Shown here in pieces: positions 47,041 to 58,963 of a DNA stretch of 64,000 bases. The position numbers and the translations under genes are program-made. How positions within the stretch are numbered: position 1 is the first letter of the stretch; the number at the start of each line of letters is the position of its first letter. Location: contig NC_039512.1 of NCBI RefSeq assembly GCF_003672135.1, positions 404,874-468,873 on the forward strand, written 5' to 3'. The notes beneath the pieces were generated by a model that was given only the letters and a program-made list of their open reading frames with translations, was not told the DNA's origin and made no database searches. Source of the stretch: Ooceraea biroi. Lineage: Eukaryota > Arthropoda > Insecta > Hymenoptera > Formicidae.

Positions 47041-50000
47041 AATTGCTCTGAATATCGCATTATATACATTATTAATCACCCGCTATCATTATTAATATAT
47101 TCTATATCTGTCTCATTTGTCTCGATTTTAAATAATAAACTGATTGAAAGTAATGAAATTGATTTTGAATTTCTTTGCGCAGTTAAAATGATTTTTTATA
47201 TATTTCTGTATATTTAAATCTTTCATATATTTCTGTACGAATGTAATGTCAATTGAAATAAATTAAAATATTAAATTTAAAGATAACAGTCTAAATTAGT
47301 TCAAAAAATAGCATTTCTAAATATTTTTCAAACATATTATTTATTGACATTTAGAGATAGTAAATAATTTCTTTGACATTTTTTATCTGTCTATTCTTTT
47401 CTTGAAATAAGATTAATTGACTGATTGACTTCGGGAAATTTGCTCATATATCCTAACTTTTGCGCACATTAGAATGTGAAATATCAAACGTGATATTGAA
47501 TCACGAAATCGTTTTCATTTCTTTCAAAACGTTCGTGCCACGTTTCTATTATGCGATGTTTAGTATGAGGAATAAAATAGAATATTGTCGCGTGAGGGAG
47601 AAAACGCGACTTCCCGTTCGCTATTTGTACAGATCCGTGAAAAAAAAGCGGAAGAGAAGGAAGTGGAAGAGATATGTGGATGAAGGTGGGCGAGAGTAAA
47701 ACCGCAGTCAGAATACGAGAGGTCGCGTCTTCAAAGGGAAGTGAAAATATGCATCTTGCGTACGGCGGAACGAATATGAGTCAGCCAAGCTGCAAAAGCA
47801 TGTGCGAATGTCGTGTCGTTCCGACAGAAAGATACGCGCGAACGCAGAGCAGTTATTCCTGTTACCAGGCCGGCTCGATAGTCTCGTGGTAGTCATGTAT
47901 CTATGCCAGAAAGTGTTAAACCTTTAGACCCGGGTTTAGGATCTCGACGTGAACGACATACAAATAGCCAGACATAAATTTAAATGGATCTTCTTCATAG
48001 GCAGATTAATCTCCCGGTTGAGAAGGGAGCATAAACTCGCACATGGAAAATGGAAATTTCGTTATATTTCTCGATTTAAAGAAGAAATAGGGCTTGCTCT
48101 CTCTTCTTTTAGATTATCCTCTACATTCAGCTATGATCGTTTTTCAAAATGGATCATTATTGTACGAGAAAACTACTTACATTATTTTCTATGAAGGAAC
48201 TTTTTGTTTTAATGTTAGATTTTCTTTTTTATAAACAATGGGAAATATTATTTACATAAAAAATATCTGAAAAGTCTGTACAATTTATACAATTTGTGTG
48301 TTGAATTCTGTGATTTCGACTTTTGTATAATTAATTCAGCCGAGAATATCAAAAGAGAATATCAATATTGAGAATATCAAAGGGACATTTAATAAATTTT
48401 ATAGGAAACCTAACACAAACCTAATAAAAAGGAGCGTAAAGAATTTTTTATTCTATTTCACAGTATGCGTTTATTGTAATATTAAAAATAACGAATTAGT
48501 ATACATATAAAAAAATAATAAAAAATGACTGCACTATAAGAATATATTTTTAATATCAAACATGTACAAAAGAAGCTCGTATGCTTCGCAATACTCCGCA
48601 ATGTAATAACAAATTAGGGACAGTAGAAGATTTAAGCAAGCCGAAATACGTTTAATCCGTCGGTTTCAACGAGATTCCAGAGATTTCCTCTATTCCGCGT
48701 CTAGCAAGTGCTTCTCACGAAAACTCCAGGTTCGTTTTAATTTCGTATGCCGCCGCGGTCTCGTTGGACTTAATTTATCTGGCGTCCACGAATTTGCATC
48801 GCGAAAAATCCCTGGTAATTCGGACCGTAGCCACGCGCATGTATTCGCGTCGTTAGTAGTCTTCGTTGCCGAACGATCGCAGCGTTCGCTAATTCCTGCG
48901 CTTACTTCAGAATCAGGTGTGTCCGTCCTTTATCTCGTCTATTTTTCCTGATCCCTCCAGATTCGATGCTAGGGTGTGATGCTGCGAATACGCCACAGCA
49001 GTAATATGCAAATGCGGTTTCGTGCTTTAAATTACAAATCAAACTCAACCTCGTAAAGAACATTGCGTGCGGCGTCGCGTTGCAGATAAACGTTGTAGTA
49101 TGCGTGCGATCGCCTGGTGTGCTGATTATACATGTAGATTAATATTCAAATTTGGCTATTGGCAGGCGATGCGTTTCGGCTACCGACTGCATTATAAAAC
49201 CAGCAATCTGTAGCTCAAGGGCGACATTAACAATTCATCTTCCATCGCTAGACTTTCGCACACGTTATTAGTTTTAAATTTCCATGTCACATTTTTATAT
49301 AATCTAATGTAAGAATTCTTTATTATAAATTTTAGTAGCTTGTAACACACTTTGAATTTTTATATGTACTATGATTTTCTGTACTAATGGTATTATTTTA
49401 TAATGAGATTTTTTAAAACATTTATAAGTATTCCCGTATGTTTTATAGTATTCATTATCTTCGTGCACTATATCTCACTTACCATTGCGCTCCTCATTTC
49501 TCACATATAGATTACATCTCATTTCTCATATATAGATAATTAAATAATTACAAAAATAATGACGTAAAATTTTTACGTGAATGCGTTACAATAAGTGAAA
49601 CATGCTATTTTATTAAATTTTCTTATAATGTATATGTAATTAAAAATTGGAATTGAAATGTAATATCGCAAATACTGCTATCTCTTTAAGAAACTTTAAA
49701 GCGATATGTAAACCGATAAAGAGCAAAATTAATTGGACATTTACCAAATTATATATTGCATCCAAGGTGCATTAGATGTAAACTTGTTGCGTGTTCGAAT
49801 GCAGCATTGAAAATTGAATTGCTAGCAGCTATAACAATGCGACCTACCGAACACCTTGATTCACCTAACTTCTCATTCGGTTCTTTTTCTTTTTTCCAAC
49901 ATAATTAATGTTGTCTCATTAGTATATCTTCGCATTCGATTTCCACCGTTGATGGTCTTGAGCTTGGTTGAATTCAAATTACAGCCGCTGAATGCAACAT

Positions 50001-50173
50001 AAAACAGTTTGCAAGATTAAGCGATTTCAGAGAATATACTCGTGAACGCGAATCTTTCAAACGCAGTCGTGAAATTGCTATTATGTTAAAGTTGTTATTG
50101 TTTTCGTGCAATCGTCACTAACAAAAAATTGTCATTAAATTTATTAAAAAAAGAAAAAATAAAATGTTAGATA

Positions 50174-50374
50174 TTAAGTTTGCAAATACATTCTTCTTTT
50201 TTGTAGAAATTAAGCCTTTGTTTACAAAAAAATAATAAACATTAATCTTCAAAATATTCGCCATCATTTTTTTCATATTTTTCTCCATTGAGCAGCTAAC
50301 GAAAAAAAGAAGTAAATGAAAGCTCAATTTCTTCAAAAGAAAACGAAAACCACCGAATTAATTTGCACATTTAA
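50174..50374 (-). mobile_element. Internally deleted mariner copy (201 bp)
   Basis: Ends TTAAGTTTGCAAATACATTC and, on the minus strand, TTAAATGTGCAAATTAATTC are flanked by TA (50172-50173, 50375-50376). The minus strand retains a transposase C-terminal remnant containing KNDGEYFED. It lies only 11 bp left of the 50386 palindromic element. Confidence 0.8.
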
Positions 50375-50385
50375 TAGATATCTAG

Positions 50386-51824
50386 ACCTCTGTGAAGTTG
50401 GCCCCCCTTCTTCAAAATTTGAAAAAAATAAGCACAGTTCTGATTGCCCCCCGAAGAGTTCTAGAGTTCTCAGTCCTTTTTAGAAAGAGTTCTGCCATTT
50501 AAAGTAACGAAAACACCATTTGAAACACCGGGGGAGCTAACTTCACGAAACTGAAAATTCAAACGGCTATAACTTTTTTATTTTTAATTTTAGCGCTTTG
50601 AACCTTAAGAATAATTTGTAGAACTCTTTGGGGGGCCATCAGGACTCTCAACAAAACTCCGGATTTAAAAAAAAAATTTCGGACCCAGAACTTTCAAAGT
50701 GCCAGAACTTTTTTGTTTTCGATTTCAGAGCATTGGTTCTTAGGGATAATCGGTAGAACTCTTTGGGGGGCCATCAGGACTCTCAACAGAACTCCGGATT
50801 TCCAAAAAAAATTTCGGACCCAGAATTTTCAAAGTGCCAGAACTTTTTTGTTTTCGATTTCAGAGCATTGGTTCTTAGGGATAATCGGTAGAACTCTTTG
50901 GGGGGCCATCAGAACTCTCAACAGAACTCCGGATTTCCAAAAAAAAAACTTTCGGACCCAGAAAAAATTCAAAGTGCCAGAACTTTTTTGTTTTCGACTT
51001 GAGCGCATCGAGTATTAAGGATATTCGTTAGAACTCTTCGGGGGGCTACCAGAATTCTCAACAGAACTGCGGAATTATTTAAAAAATTTTCGACCTGCGG
51101 GACTTAGAAATTTTCGGTCGAAACTTTTTTAATAATTCCGCAGTTCTGTTGACAGTTCTGTTAGCCCCCCGAAGAGTTCTAACGAATATCCTTAATACTC
51201 GATGCGCTCAAGTCGAAAACAAAAAAGTTCTGGCACTTTGAATTTTTTCTGGGTCCGAAAGTTTTTTTTTTGGAAATCCGGAGTTCTGTTGAGAGTTCTG
51301 ATGGCCCCCCAAAGAGTTCTACCGATTATCCCTAAGAACCAATGCTCTGAAATCGAAAACAAAAAAGTTCTGGCACTTTGAAAATTCTGGGTCCGAAATT
51401 TTTTTTGGAAATCCGGAGTTCTGTTGAGAGTCCTGATGGCCCCCCAAAGAGTTCTACCGATTATCCCTAAGAACCAATGCTCTGAAATCGAAAACAAAAA
51501 AGTTCTGGCACTTTGAAAGTTCTGGGTCCGAAATTTTTTTTTTAAATCCGGAGTTTTGTTGAGAGTCCTGATGGCCCCCCAAAGAGTTCTACAAATTATT
51601 CTTAAGGTTCAAAGCGCTAAAATTAAAAATAAAAAAGTTATAGCCGTTTGAATTTTCAGTTTCGTGAAGTTAGCCCCCCCGGTGTTTCAAATGGTGTTTT
51701 CGTTACTTTAAATGGCAGAACTCTTTCTAAAAAGGACTGAGAACTCTAGAACTCTTCGGGGGGCAATCAGAACTGTGCTTATTTTTTTCAAATTTTGAAG
51801 AAGGGGGGCCAACTTCACAGAGGT
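50386..51824. mobile_element. Giant palindromic element with 9-bp target duplication and mirrored tandem units
   Basis: Ends ACCTCTGTGAAGTTGGCCCC and the exact reverse complement are flanked by the 9-bp direct repeat GATATCTAG (50377-50385, 51825-51833). Nine bases fit Mutator-like elements; the superfamily is not proven. Each arm (about 0.7 kb, symmetric about 51105) contains about four tandem units of roughly 135 bp (from about 50567, 50701, 50835 and 50978), each with GTAGAACTCTTTGGGGGG, ACTCCGGATTT and CAAAGTGCCAGAACTTTTTT. The identical frames at 50713-51018 and 51192-51497 are the two mirror copies of these units; the repeated peptide follows from the DNA repeat and shows no known domain. 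Confidence 0.92.
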
Positions 51825-51833
51825 GATATCTAG

Positions 51834-54341
51834 AAATGCCATTCTAATTAAAACTTAAAGTAGAAATTTCAATGTAAAAAACTCAAGTTTTTTCTATAGC
51901 AATCAACAAAATTATTATAAAAATGTAATATATAAAAATTTTTAGAAAAGGGCAAGTCTTTATTAAAGAGTTAATTCGCCCATAATTTTATATAATTTAA
52001 ATATAGCAGGTTTAGCATCATGTTCAGTAAAGTAAAACAATTTATCGGACGTAAATCTATGTGTAGCCGATAATTCCACGCACGATACTATTTATACTTT
52101 AATGTTATATTTAGTTTTCCATGGGGTTGTGTGATGTCAGCGAGACGATAAAGCAGCGTTTTATTTAGACGTGTGAGTACATTGACGCTTTCGCCTTTCT
52201 TGACGCCATCTTTGCTAATCTCGATTTCTTGACAAACCTCGCTGAAGTAACCGGATATAAGACGCGACCGAGCATATGTTTCTGGTTTCGGGTGCCACCC
52301 TATCTGTCTCGAATTTGTATACCTGTCGTATTTGTCCATTACTAAAATCTGGGCACGTACTAATTAGCGTAGCTCAGGTTTATACAATTAACAACCACGT
52401 AATGTCAACAACGTCTCACTTTACCAGCCTAATGACGCATCCCTTTGACATGCCATAGCTGCACGAGTGTTCCATATAAGCATTCTGCATCAATGCACAT
52501 TGTTTTACGTACGTACTATTTATTTGAAAAATAACATTAGCTAATATATACCTAATGGTGTAGAATTTGTAACTGGTTGAACATAGGTATATCGATACAT
52601 AGGTATGCATTAAACCTCTCAAGAATATATAAAGCAACATATATTATTTTCAACACTGTACCTTCTCTATAATGAAATCTTTATTTCATTCTATAACTAA
52701 AAAAATTATTTAAAATTTTATTACTGGTAATAAAGTGCTTTGCATTGCACGTTAAATCTGATGTATTATGGATTTGATGAATAAATAAAAATTAATTTAA
52801 TCTTTTGTTTAGAATAAAATAAAATGTTTTCCTGAGAAAATTACCATAACTGAATTCGTTATAACATTTTTTGCAGTTTTTAATCACCGCGTTTTAATTA
52901 CTCTTTACTCAGCATTTTTGTTTCAACGTTTACTCTGTGACCAGGACTTTTTGTTTTCAATTTTCCATTAATTTTACGCGATTTACGATTCTTCCTTGTA
53001 TTTTTGAACCCACTGTCCGACGAGCCTATATGTATGCATATTTATACGTAATCCTTTCTACTTATTTGAATTGTGCGAAGATATGATATAATTATTTAAA
53101 CGTATGCCATGTGATTAATTCGCTCGAGATATGCAAGATGTTATTTTTTACTTAACCGATGGAACAGAGATTGATGTGGCCGATCGAAATTGTTCATCTT
53201 CCAATATCATGTTGGGCACGCATTCATGATTGTGTTGACGCGTATATATAGAATTCTAGATAGATTTGCTATTAAAATTTCAACCCCGGTCATACGCCGA
53301 CCTCCCGCCTGTTTCCTCTTAACGTTATAACATCCCTGTTGTGCAGTGGTGCGTCGAATTAACATTTCAACGAGGATGGTCGCACACGCTCCACTGTCAT
53401 GATAAAACGGACGCGTTATTGCTTTACTGAATAAACATCGCGCCATCCCGAAATTTGTGTAGCGGCTGCGAAAGTATGGTACATATGCAAAGTACCCTTA
53501 GATATTGTTATTTTAATTTTGATAGCTTCTCAAGTCTGCGAGATCTCTTTAAATAGCTATAAAATATCGAGACAATACTGATTTTTTTAGATTAGCAGAT
53601 CTTCTTTCTGAAAATCATCTGAAAAAGTGATCTTTAAATGTCCACACCATTGTCTTCTGCTCAAAATGATTAATGTTACTAAAAATAGAAGCATAAAAAA
53701 GCTTAGAATAAATCTCGGTGTTTCTTATCTATTCGCATTACATACATTTGGCATATAAACTTTTCTAATCACGAAAACTAAATATAATTTTCTTAATACG
53801 ACATGGAAATGAACTCAAATAGAATTAGAAAGAGAAAACGGTTTCGTGGACTGTGTAACTTGCAACTGCACAATCAATAATTGTACCATTAATTAAATTC
53901 CACTGTCGGAGAAAAGACATACATTAATTATCTAGATTCATCCGCATTTAGCATATAACAAATCCAATACAGCAATCTTTGTTATAATGCATTTGCACAT
54001 GCCTATATTATTATAATACGCAAAGTATTACACGTATGTACTAAGATATTTTATATATATATATATATAAAAAATATATATATATATATCAATGTATACA
54101 TATATGGGAAAAAGAAAAGTTTGTGCGTATGTTGTGAATGTTATACTTTTCTAAATCAAGACATTTCTATCTTATTTATCTATCTTATATATGCACCTGT
54201 GTAAGTTTCATTTGTATGCAACAATTAATACGAGCTCTCACTCATAATTTAATATATGCGGAAAAGTTTGATAGTAATCATTAGCGCGGAATGCAAATGT
54301 GCCACGAATCCAACATTTTACATGCGTATTGTTGCGTAACT
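51834..54341. other. Intronic stretch without recognisable gene
   Basis: AT-rich apart from slightly CpG-richer 52070-52340 and 53160-53470. A TA repeat is listed separately. No coding signal is supported. Confidence 0.45.
54051..54089. repeat. (TA)n inverted run
   Basis: Two TA dinucleotide runs on either side of AAAAA; self-complementary. Confidence 0.9.
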
Positions 54342-54370
54342 CTAATGTAATCTTTTTGTTGCAGGTAAGT
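54342..54370 (+). promoter_or_regulatory. Candidate recursive-splicing ratchet point
   Basis: The order is CTAAT (54342-54346, branch-site consensus), pyrimidine tract TCTTTTTGTTGCAG ending at 54364, then directly GTAAGT (54365-54370). A 3' splice site fused to a consensus 5' splice site is the defining form of ratchet points known from long Drosophila introns. Here it lies 51.4 kb into a candidate giant intron whose own donor is the very similar G|GTAAGTGT. Splicing of the first exon to this AG would recreate the same donor. It was the strongest AG|GT(A/G)AG match I noticed on the plus strand of the intron. Confidence 0.55.
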
Positions 54371-54416
54371 GTCAGAAGCGAAATCCTGGCCGCGAAATAA
54401 TAACCGGAAACAGAGA
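54365..54416 (+). CDS. Alternative reading: 52-nt cassette exon after the ratchet-type acceptor
   Basis: From the AG at 54364 to a consensus donor GTGAGT at 54417 the sequence is open in the phase left by the signal-peptide exon (1 + 52 nt) and would encode GKCQKRNPGREIITGNR plus two bases. It could be a true exon 2 or an exon retained when the ratchet donor is not used. Its length is not a multiple of three. I recognise no family in the peptide. A zero-length ratchet point is the simpler explanation of the GTAAGT at its start. Confidence 0.3.
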
Positions 54417-54672
54417 GTGAGTTCGATTTCTGTTTATATACGCTGCATAGATGATTAGTTGAATGCGATAAATATTGTTTCTATAATTCTTTAATATATT
54501 ATATTTAATATATGTTTTCAACATTTACAGAAATTTACACATTTATAAAATATTGATAGACACAAATTTCAAAACCTTTACTTTTTGAGTAATATAAGCG
54601 ATTATACCTAAGAAATTAATTATTTACAAATGTTTGATAATTAAAACCAAAAAGCAAAAATATTTAAACATA

Positions 54673-55520
54673 TTAGATGTGCAAATAAATTCTTTGCTTT
54701 TTTGTAGAAAATAAGCCTTTTTTTGCAAAAAATAATTTATTAATAATTAAACATATATAAATAAACACAATGAAACATTAATCTTCGAAATATTCATCAT
54801 CATTTTCTAATAGTTTTCTCCATCTATCGGACAGCTGACAAATCCTCTTTCGAAAAAAAGATGGCAGCTTTGAGTCTATAAAATCATCATTGTCTTTGCA
54901 AATCTCTTTCACGCTTTTAAATTGTCTATCAAGCAATTATTGTTGGAGCGATTAAAATAGATAGATGGTAATCCGAAGGGACTAACAATAAGTCAGGTGA
55001 ATAAGCTGTGCATGAGGCAAAACTTCTCACCAGTAAACGGTCTTTTCTCTTCTATTTTCGTCGCTCAAACGAAGTTACTGGTAATACTTACCATTAATTG
55101 TTTGACCAGCAACTCATAATATATTACACCCTTTATATCCCACCAAAGAGATAATAAAACTTTTTTGCATGAATATTATATTTCGCAATCGATATCAATG
55201 AATGTTCAGGATCAACCCACGATGTTCTTTAGGATTGTCGTACAAAATCAATTTGTCATCGTCAGTAATAATTTTGTAGAAATCCTTTATTTTGTATCTC
55301 GTTAGCAAGGACATTGTTATGTTGAACCTCTCCTGTTTGCTCTCCAGATTGAACTCGTGCGGCATCCATCAGCCTAGTTTTTGAATTTTCTCAACTTATT
55401 TAACAAAATTGATTAAGGGTTACTCCTAGTTGTAAGCTCATCTTGAATCTTGAGCGTGATTTTTATTCAACAATTGTTTAAGCTCCTCGTCCTGAAATTT
55501 TTTCAGCAATTGGTATTCTA
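54673..55520 (-). pseudogene. Decayed mariner transposase copy
   Basis: The 3' terminus TTAGATGTGCAAATAAATTC is preceded by TA (54671-54672). Read on the minus strand, broken frames show a degraded mariner transposase: DEELKQLLNKN and MSLQLGVTLNQ (helix-turn-helix region, about 55510-55420), LWWDIKGVIYYELL (about 55150-55090), and the C terminus LSDRWRKLLENDDEYFED (about 54835-54780). Several stops and frameshifts make it inactive. The other end could not be located, so the right limit is approximate and may extend further. Confidence 0.8.
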
Positions 55521-58500
55521 CAGATAACAACATATTATATATTATATATTTTCGTATTAAACAATTGTAAAGATATGATTGTGCAACACTCATGTTACAG
55601 TGAGGATATAATCCAGGATATAATGGCTGAATGCTAAAGCGCGTCACTGAAAATTAGTTATCGGGAAGTCTTCAGACATTGTGCGGACCGGTGATCGGAC
55701 GTAGCGACAGCTGAGCCGCTTATAGCCGCTCGTAATGTTAACTTTATCGTCGTTCGTAGTTCCTTAGCGTAGGGTAATGAATTTCGCATTACCGGGGCTC
55801 TGCGTTAGCTCGGGTACGACGGCTGAGACAGAACTTTATTAACGGTTACGCAGATTTACGGCCGGCGGGGAAGAGCTATCATGTCGCCTGAAAACGCTTG
55901 CCTGCTTAAAACGAGCAGGTACGAGCGTTGATTTCGAAGACAAAACATACACGGTGTCTTGAACAGAGACAAACAAATCGAGATTAAATGTTTGCCAGAG
56001 TAGTAAATCTTTTGATCAATCATTTTGTCTCTAAACAATTAAATATTTTTGCTGAAAAAGAACATATGTTTAAAAATTTTCGAAGCACCATTTCTTATTG
56101 CAGCCTTACATATCTAGTATAAATTGTATTGTATCTATAGTAAAGCAAGATTCATATCCCATTTTGATGCAAGCAACTCGTATGTGAACGAAACACAGAT
56201 AAAACTTTAAATGTAACGCTATGATATATTGAACAGATGAGATTTCCTTGTACAGTGAATAAAGTAAAAGGATACATAACAATCTTCCGTTATTACTATG
56301 GATAATATATAATTTTTTTATCCCCGATATATAGATAACTCAAGAAAATAAGAAAAGCAGTACAATCCATTGTCTCAAATAACAGCGTTGGCGAAAATGG
56401 GAAAAAGGCAAAAAACGGAAAAGGATTAAATTATTAATAATCCGCTAGTGATGCAACATTAGACTTAAATACACGAACGTCCTCTTTCCTGTCGTGTCCT
56501 CCTTCGGAAACGAAATCAACCAGCGAACAAGGGTTAATAACTCCTTCTCACGCACGTGCTGTTCCATAATTGCACGCTCCCGGTGGTGGAACCGCCTCCA
56601 CCGTCGTCCTATTGAATTTAATTCCGCGATGTGTGTCGATGACGCGTAATTTTGGATGAATTAAAAAGGAAGTTGCCCCATTTTCCGCACTAGTCATCCG
56701 GATAAAGATAATCGCTCATGATTAATAATATTTTTTTCGTTTGGTTAACGGATATTATTAACGCTTTTTTCTCATTTAAGAAATAATTAAGATATATATT
56801 ATAGTCCTCATTTAGTTTTAAATTTGATAGTGCATCTTACAAAGCTTTTGTTGTTATATAGGTAGGTAATTTCTTATTTAAAATTATGATTTTTCGAATT
56901 CTGTAATTTAACTTTTGAAATTAATATTGTAAATTTCGTTAGAATGTTCTATTTTATTTGGAATTACCACATAAATTCATTCTTCCGGGATTGAAACATT
57001 TAGCAAACTAGATCCAATCGAGCACATTGACTTGCATTCATGGCACGCAATGCGAATTTCTTTCTCGTTGGGATAACGGTTTACGATGCGTTTTTACGAC
57101 AAGATATAACACGGATTACAAGCCGTAAACGGAAAATAGTGGGCTTCTTCCATTCCACGTGCTGCCTGAGAATCGTGCACGTCTATTACGTACCCGATAA
57201 AAAGCATAGACAAATGAAAAAAAATAGACCGAGCATAAGCTGGTACTTTAGGCAAGAGGAGGTCTGATTTTCGGGGCGAGAAAGGCATCGTCCGACATCG
57301 GTTCATTTCGGCAAGCCTCGATAACATTCGGCTCACATGTATGTTGTAATGTATTTTCATTTGTCTATGATAAAAAAAGCAAGGAACGTAAAGTATGCTA
57401 TTAACACTTGAAGTTGTCCTAATCTCGATCTATTTACTATTTTATTTCTTGAGTTTTCAACAGGTTTAAATATGATTTATCTTTAGAAATTATCAAAAAT
57501 AATTTTAGATAAAATTATTGTAGAAGTAATGACACGTTGAAGATCTTAAGAATCATCTATCGTATCAAATGGTGAAACGTTTCTGTACTTGAAAGCAATG
57601 TAATAAGTTTGAGAAAGCACTTTACAACGGATCAATAGAATCGAGTCAGTTGGAGTCTTAAAAACTATAGTTACCCGATCACTTAAGTTCACCGACGTGC
57701 CACGATCGCCAGTACGACGGTTCGTAAAAGCGCAATGTTGGTACACAGCACAGTACGTACGGTGGTTTAATTTAGATTCAAGCGTGAAGATGACTATTCT
57801 TCGGATATATTTTAAAATAAGAATTCGTAAAATGGAAACACACACACATTAGAATGAGCGTTGATTATCAATTATTTACCATTCATATGCTTCAAGAAAC
57901 AAATTAGAGAAATTTCTGTAGCTATCTATGTACAATAGTTTTGTCAAATGTTTTTTACTAATTTTATTTATTTATTATTATATCTGAAAATGTAGAATAT
58001 TTATTTATATCTCCAAATGTAGAATTATTATATCTGAAAATGTTGTTTTGATATTTTTTTCTTCAATTGCATTGAATAAAATGCAATTAAATAAATGCAA
58101 TGCGCATTTCAGCTATTAAAACAGTTTATTAGAATTTATAGCAAATATTTTTATAGTTTTCTTGATAGTAACAAAGACCATATTTTTAAGATTGATAAAA
58201 AAGCTAAAACTTACAAAAAGCTTATCATTTCGACCACACACGATTGCTACGTGCTAATTCAGATTTGCGACGCAAAGACGAGGTTTACCTTTGAACGGAG
58301 GACCTTAGATTAAAGCTGCCAAATCGTCTTAATTCGATCGACAGAAGTGAAACAGCGACACTTTGCATGGTGTGAGGTTCCGTTTGAGCTTCTCGGTCAC
58401 TTTGATCCTTTGCGAGATCCGTCTGGTACATAAATCGTTCTCTTTTCGCCTTCGTACATTGCTATTGAATCGTTCCGCTTTCCCGCTTCCTCTCTTTCCT

Positions 58501-58746
58501 GTTTCCATTGTCATTCCCATGATGATATCAAGTACAATATTAAATTGATGCAGTCTATAAGGAAACGGGTGTTGAACTGGAAACGATTATTCACGCCACG
58601 TTATTGACGGTAATGACCCGATATTATCGCAATATCGCGAAAACATCTTTCATGAGACAATGCTTTAACTTAATATTTTTTTGCTTGACTAAACTTCCGA
58701 AGATAACCACTTTTCGTTTCAAATATTAAGGGATATTAAGTTGGTA
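55521..58746. other. Stretch right of the mariner copy, no gene
   Basis: CpG-richer patches lie at 55680-55930, 56470-56720 and 57030-57330, with AT-rich DNA between. A weak acceptor-donor juxtaposition (TATAG|GTAGGT) is at about 56860. No further exon of the plus-strand gene could be identified. Short direct repeats of ATATCTGAAAATGTAGAAT occur near 57980-58045. Confidence 0.4.
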
Positions 58747-58824
58747 TTTTTAATAAAATTCAAACACAAAACTTTGTATTAATATAAATTAATACAAAGT
58801 TTTGCATTTGAATTTTGCTAAAAA
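58747..58824. repeat. Hairpin with 37-bp arms and 4-nt loop
   Basis: 58747-58783 pairs with 58788-58824 with about three mismatches; the inner part is ACTTTGTATTAAT and its complement. Confidence 0.8.
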
Positions 58825-58838
58825 GAATTGACACGAGA

Positions 58839-58963
58839 TTTGTTCTTTTTCGCTGCATTTCTGAACTAGTGCAATAAGTTAGAGTGAAAGAAAGTAATAT
58901 TTGTTTCATTCTAACTTATTGCACTAGTGGCACTAGTTCAGAAGTGCAGCGAAAAAGAACAAA
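58839..58963. mobile_element. 125-bp hairpin MITE
   Basis: The ends TTTGTTCTTTTTCGCTGCA and reverse complement continue inward through GAACTAGTGCAATAAGTTAG. The right arm has an extra TGGCACTAG-type duplication. The centre is about 16 bp. It sits 14 bp right of another hairpin. No target duplication is clear. Confidence 0.8.

Larger units (their letters stand above)
43311..50171. other. Intronic stretch without recognisable gene
   Basis: Moderately CpG-rich parts lie at 43780-44270, 45000-45400, 46400-46560, 47480-47900 and 48640-49100. Simple repeats and one hairpin are listed separately. Frames such as 43877-44209 and 47674-47892 show no recognisable feature. Confidence 0.4.
2938..54364 (+). 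other. Giant first intron of the plus-strand gene
   Basis: It starts at the GTAAGT donor at 2938 and reaches at least the AG at 54363-54364. If that AG is a ratchet point with no exon, the intron continues past the right edge. I found no convincing nested protein gene on either strand except transposon remnants. It is AT-rich with scattered CpG-rich patches and holds nearly all the mobile elements listed below. Confidence 0.55.

Noticed and set aside
50713..51497. Two identical 101-residue frames with an internal peptide repeat
   Set aside because: They are mirror copies of the 135-bp tandem DNA units in the palindromic element, with no start context or domain; the peptide repeat follows from the DNA repeat.
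56850..56870. Second possible ratchet point TATAG|GTAGGT
   Set aside because: Poor pyrimidine tract and non-consensus donor compared with the site at 54364.
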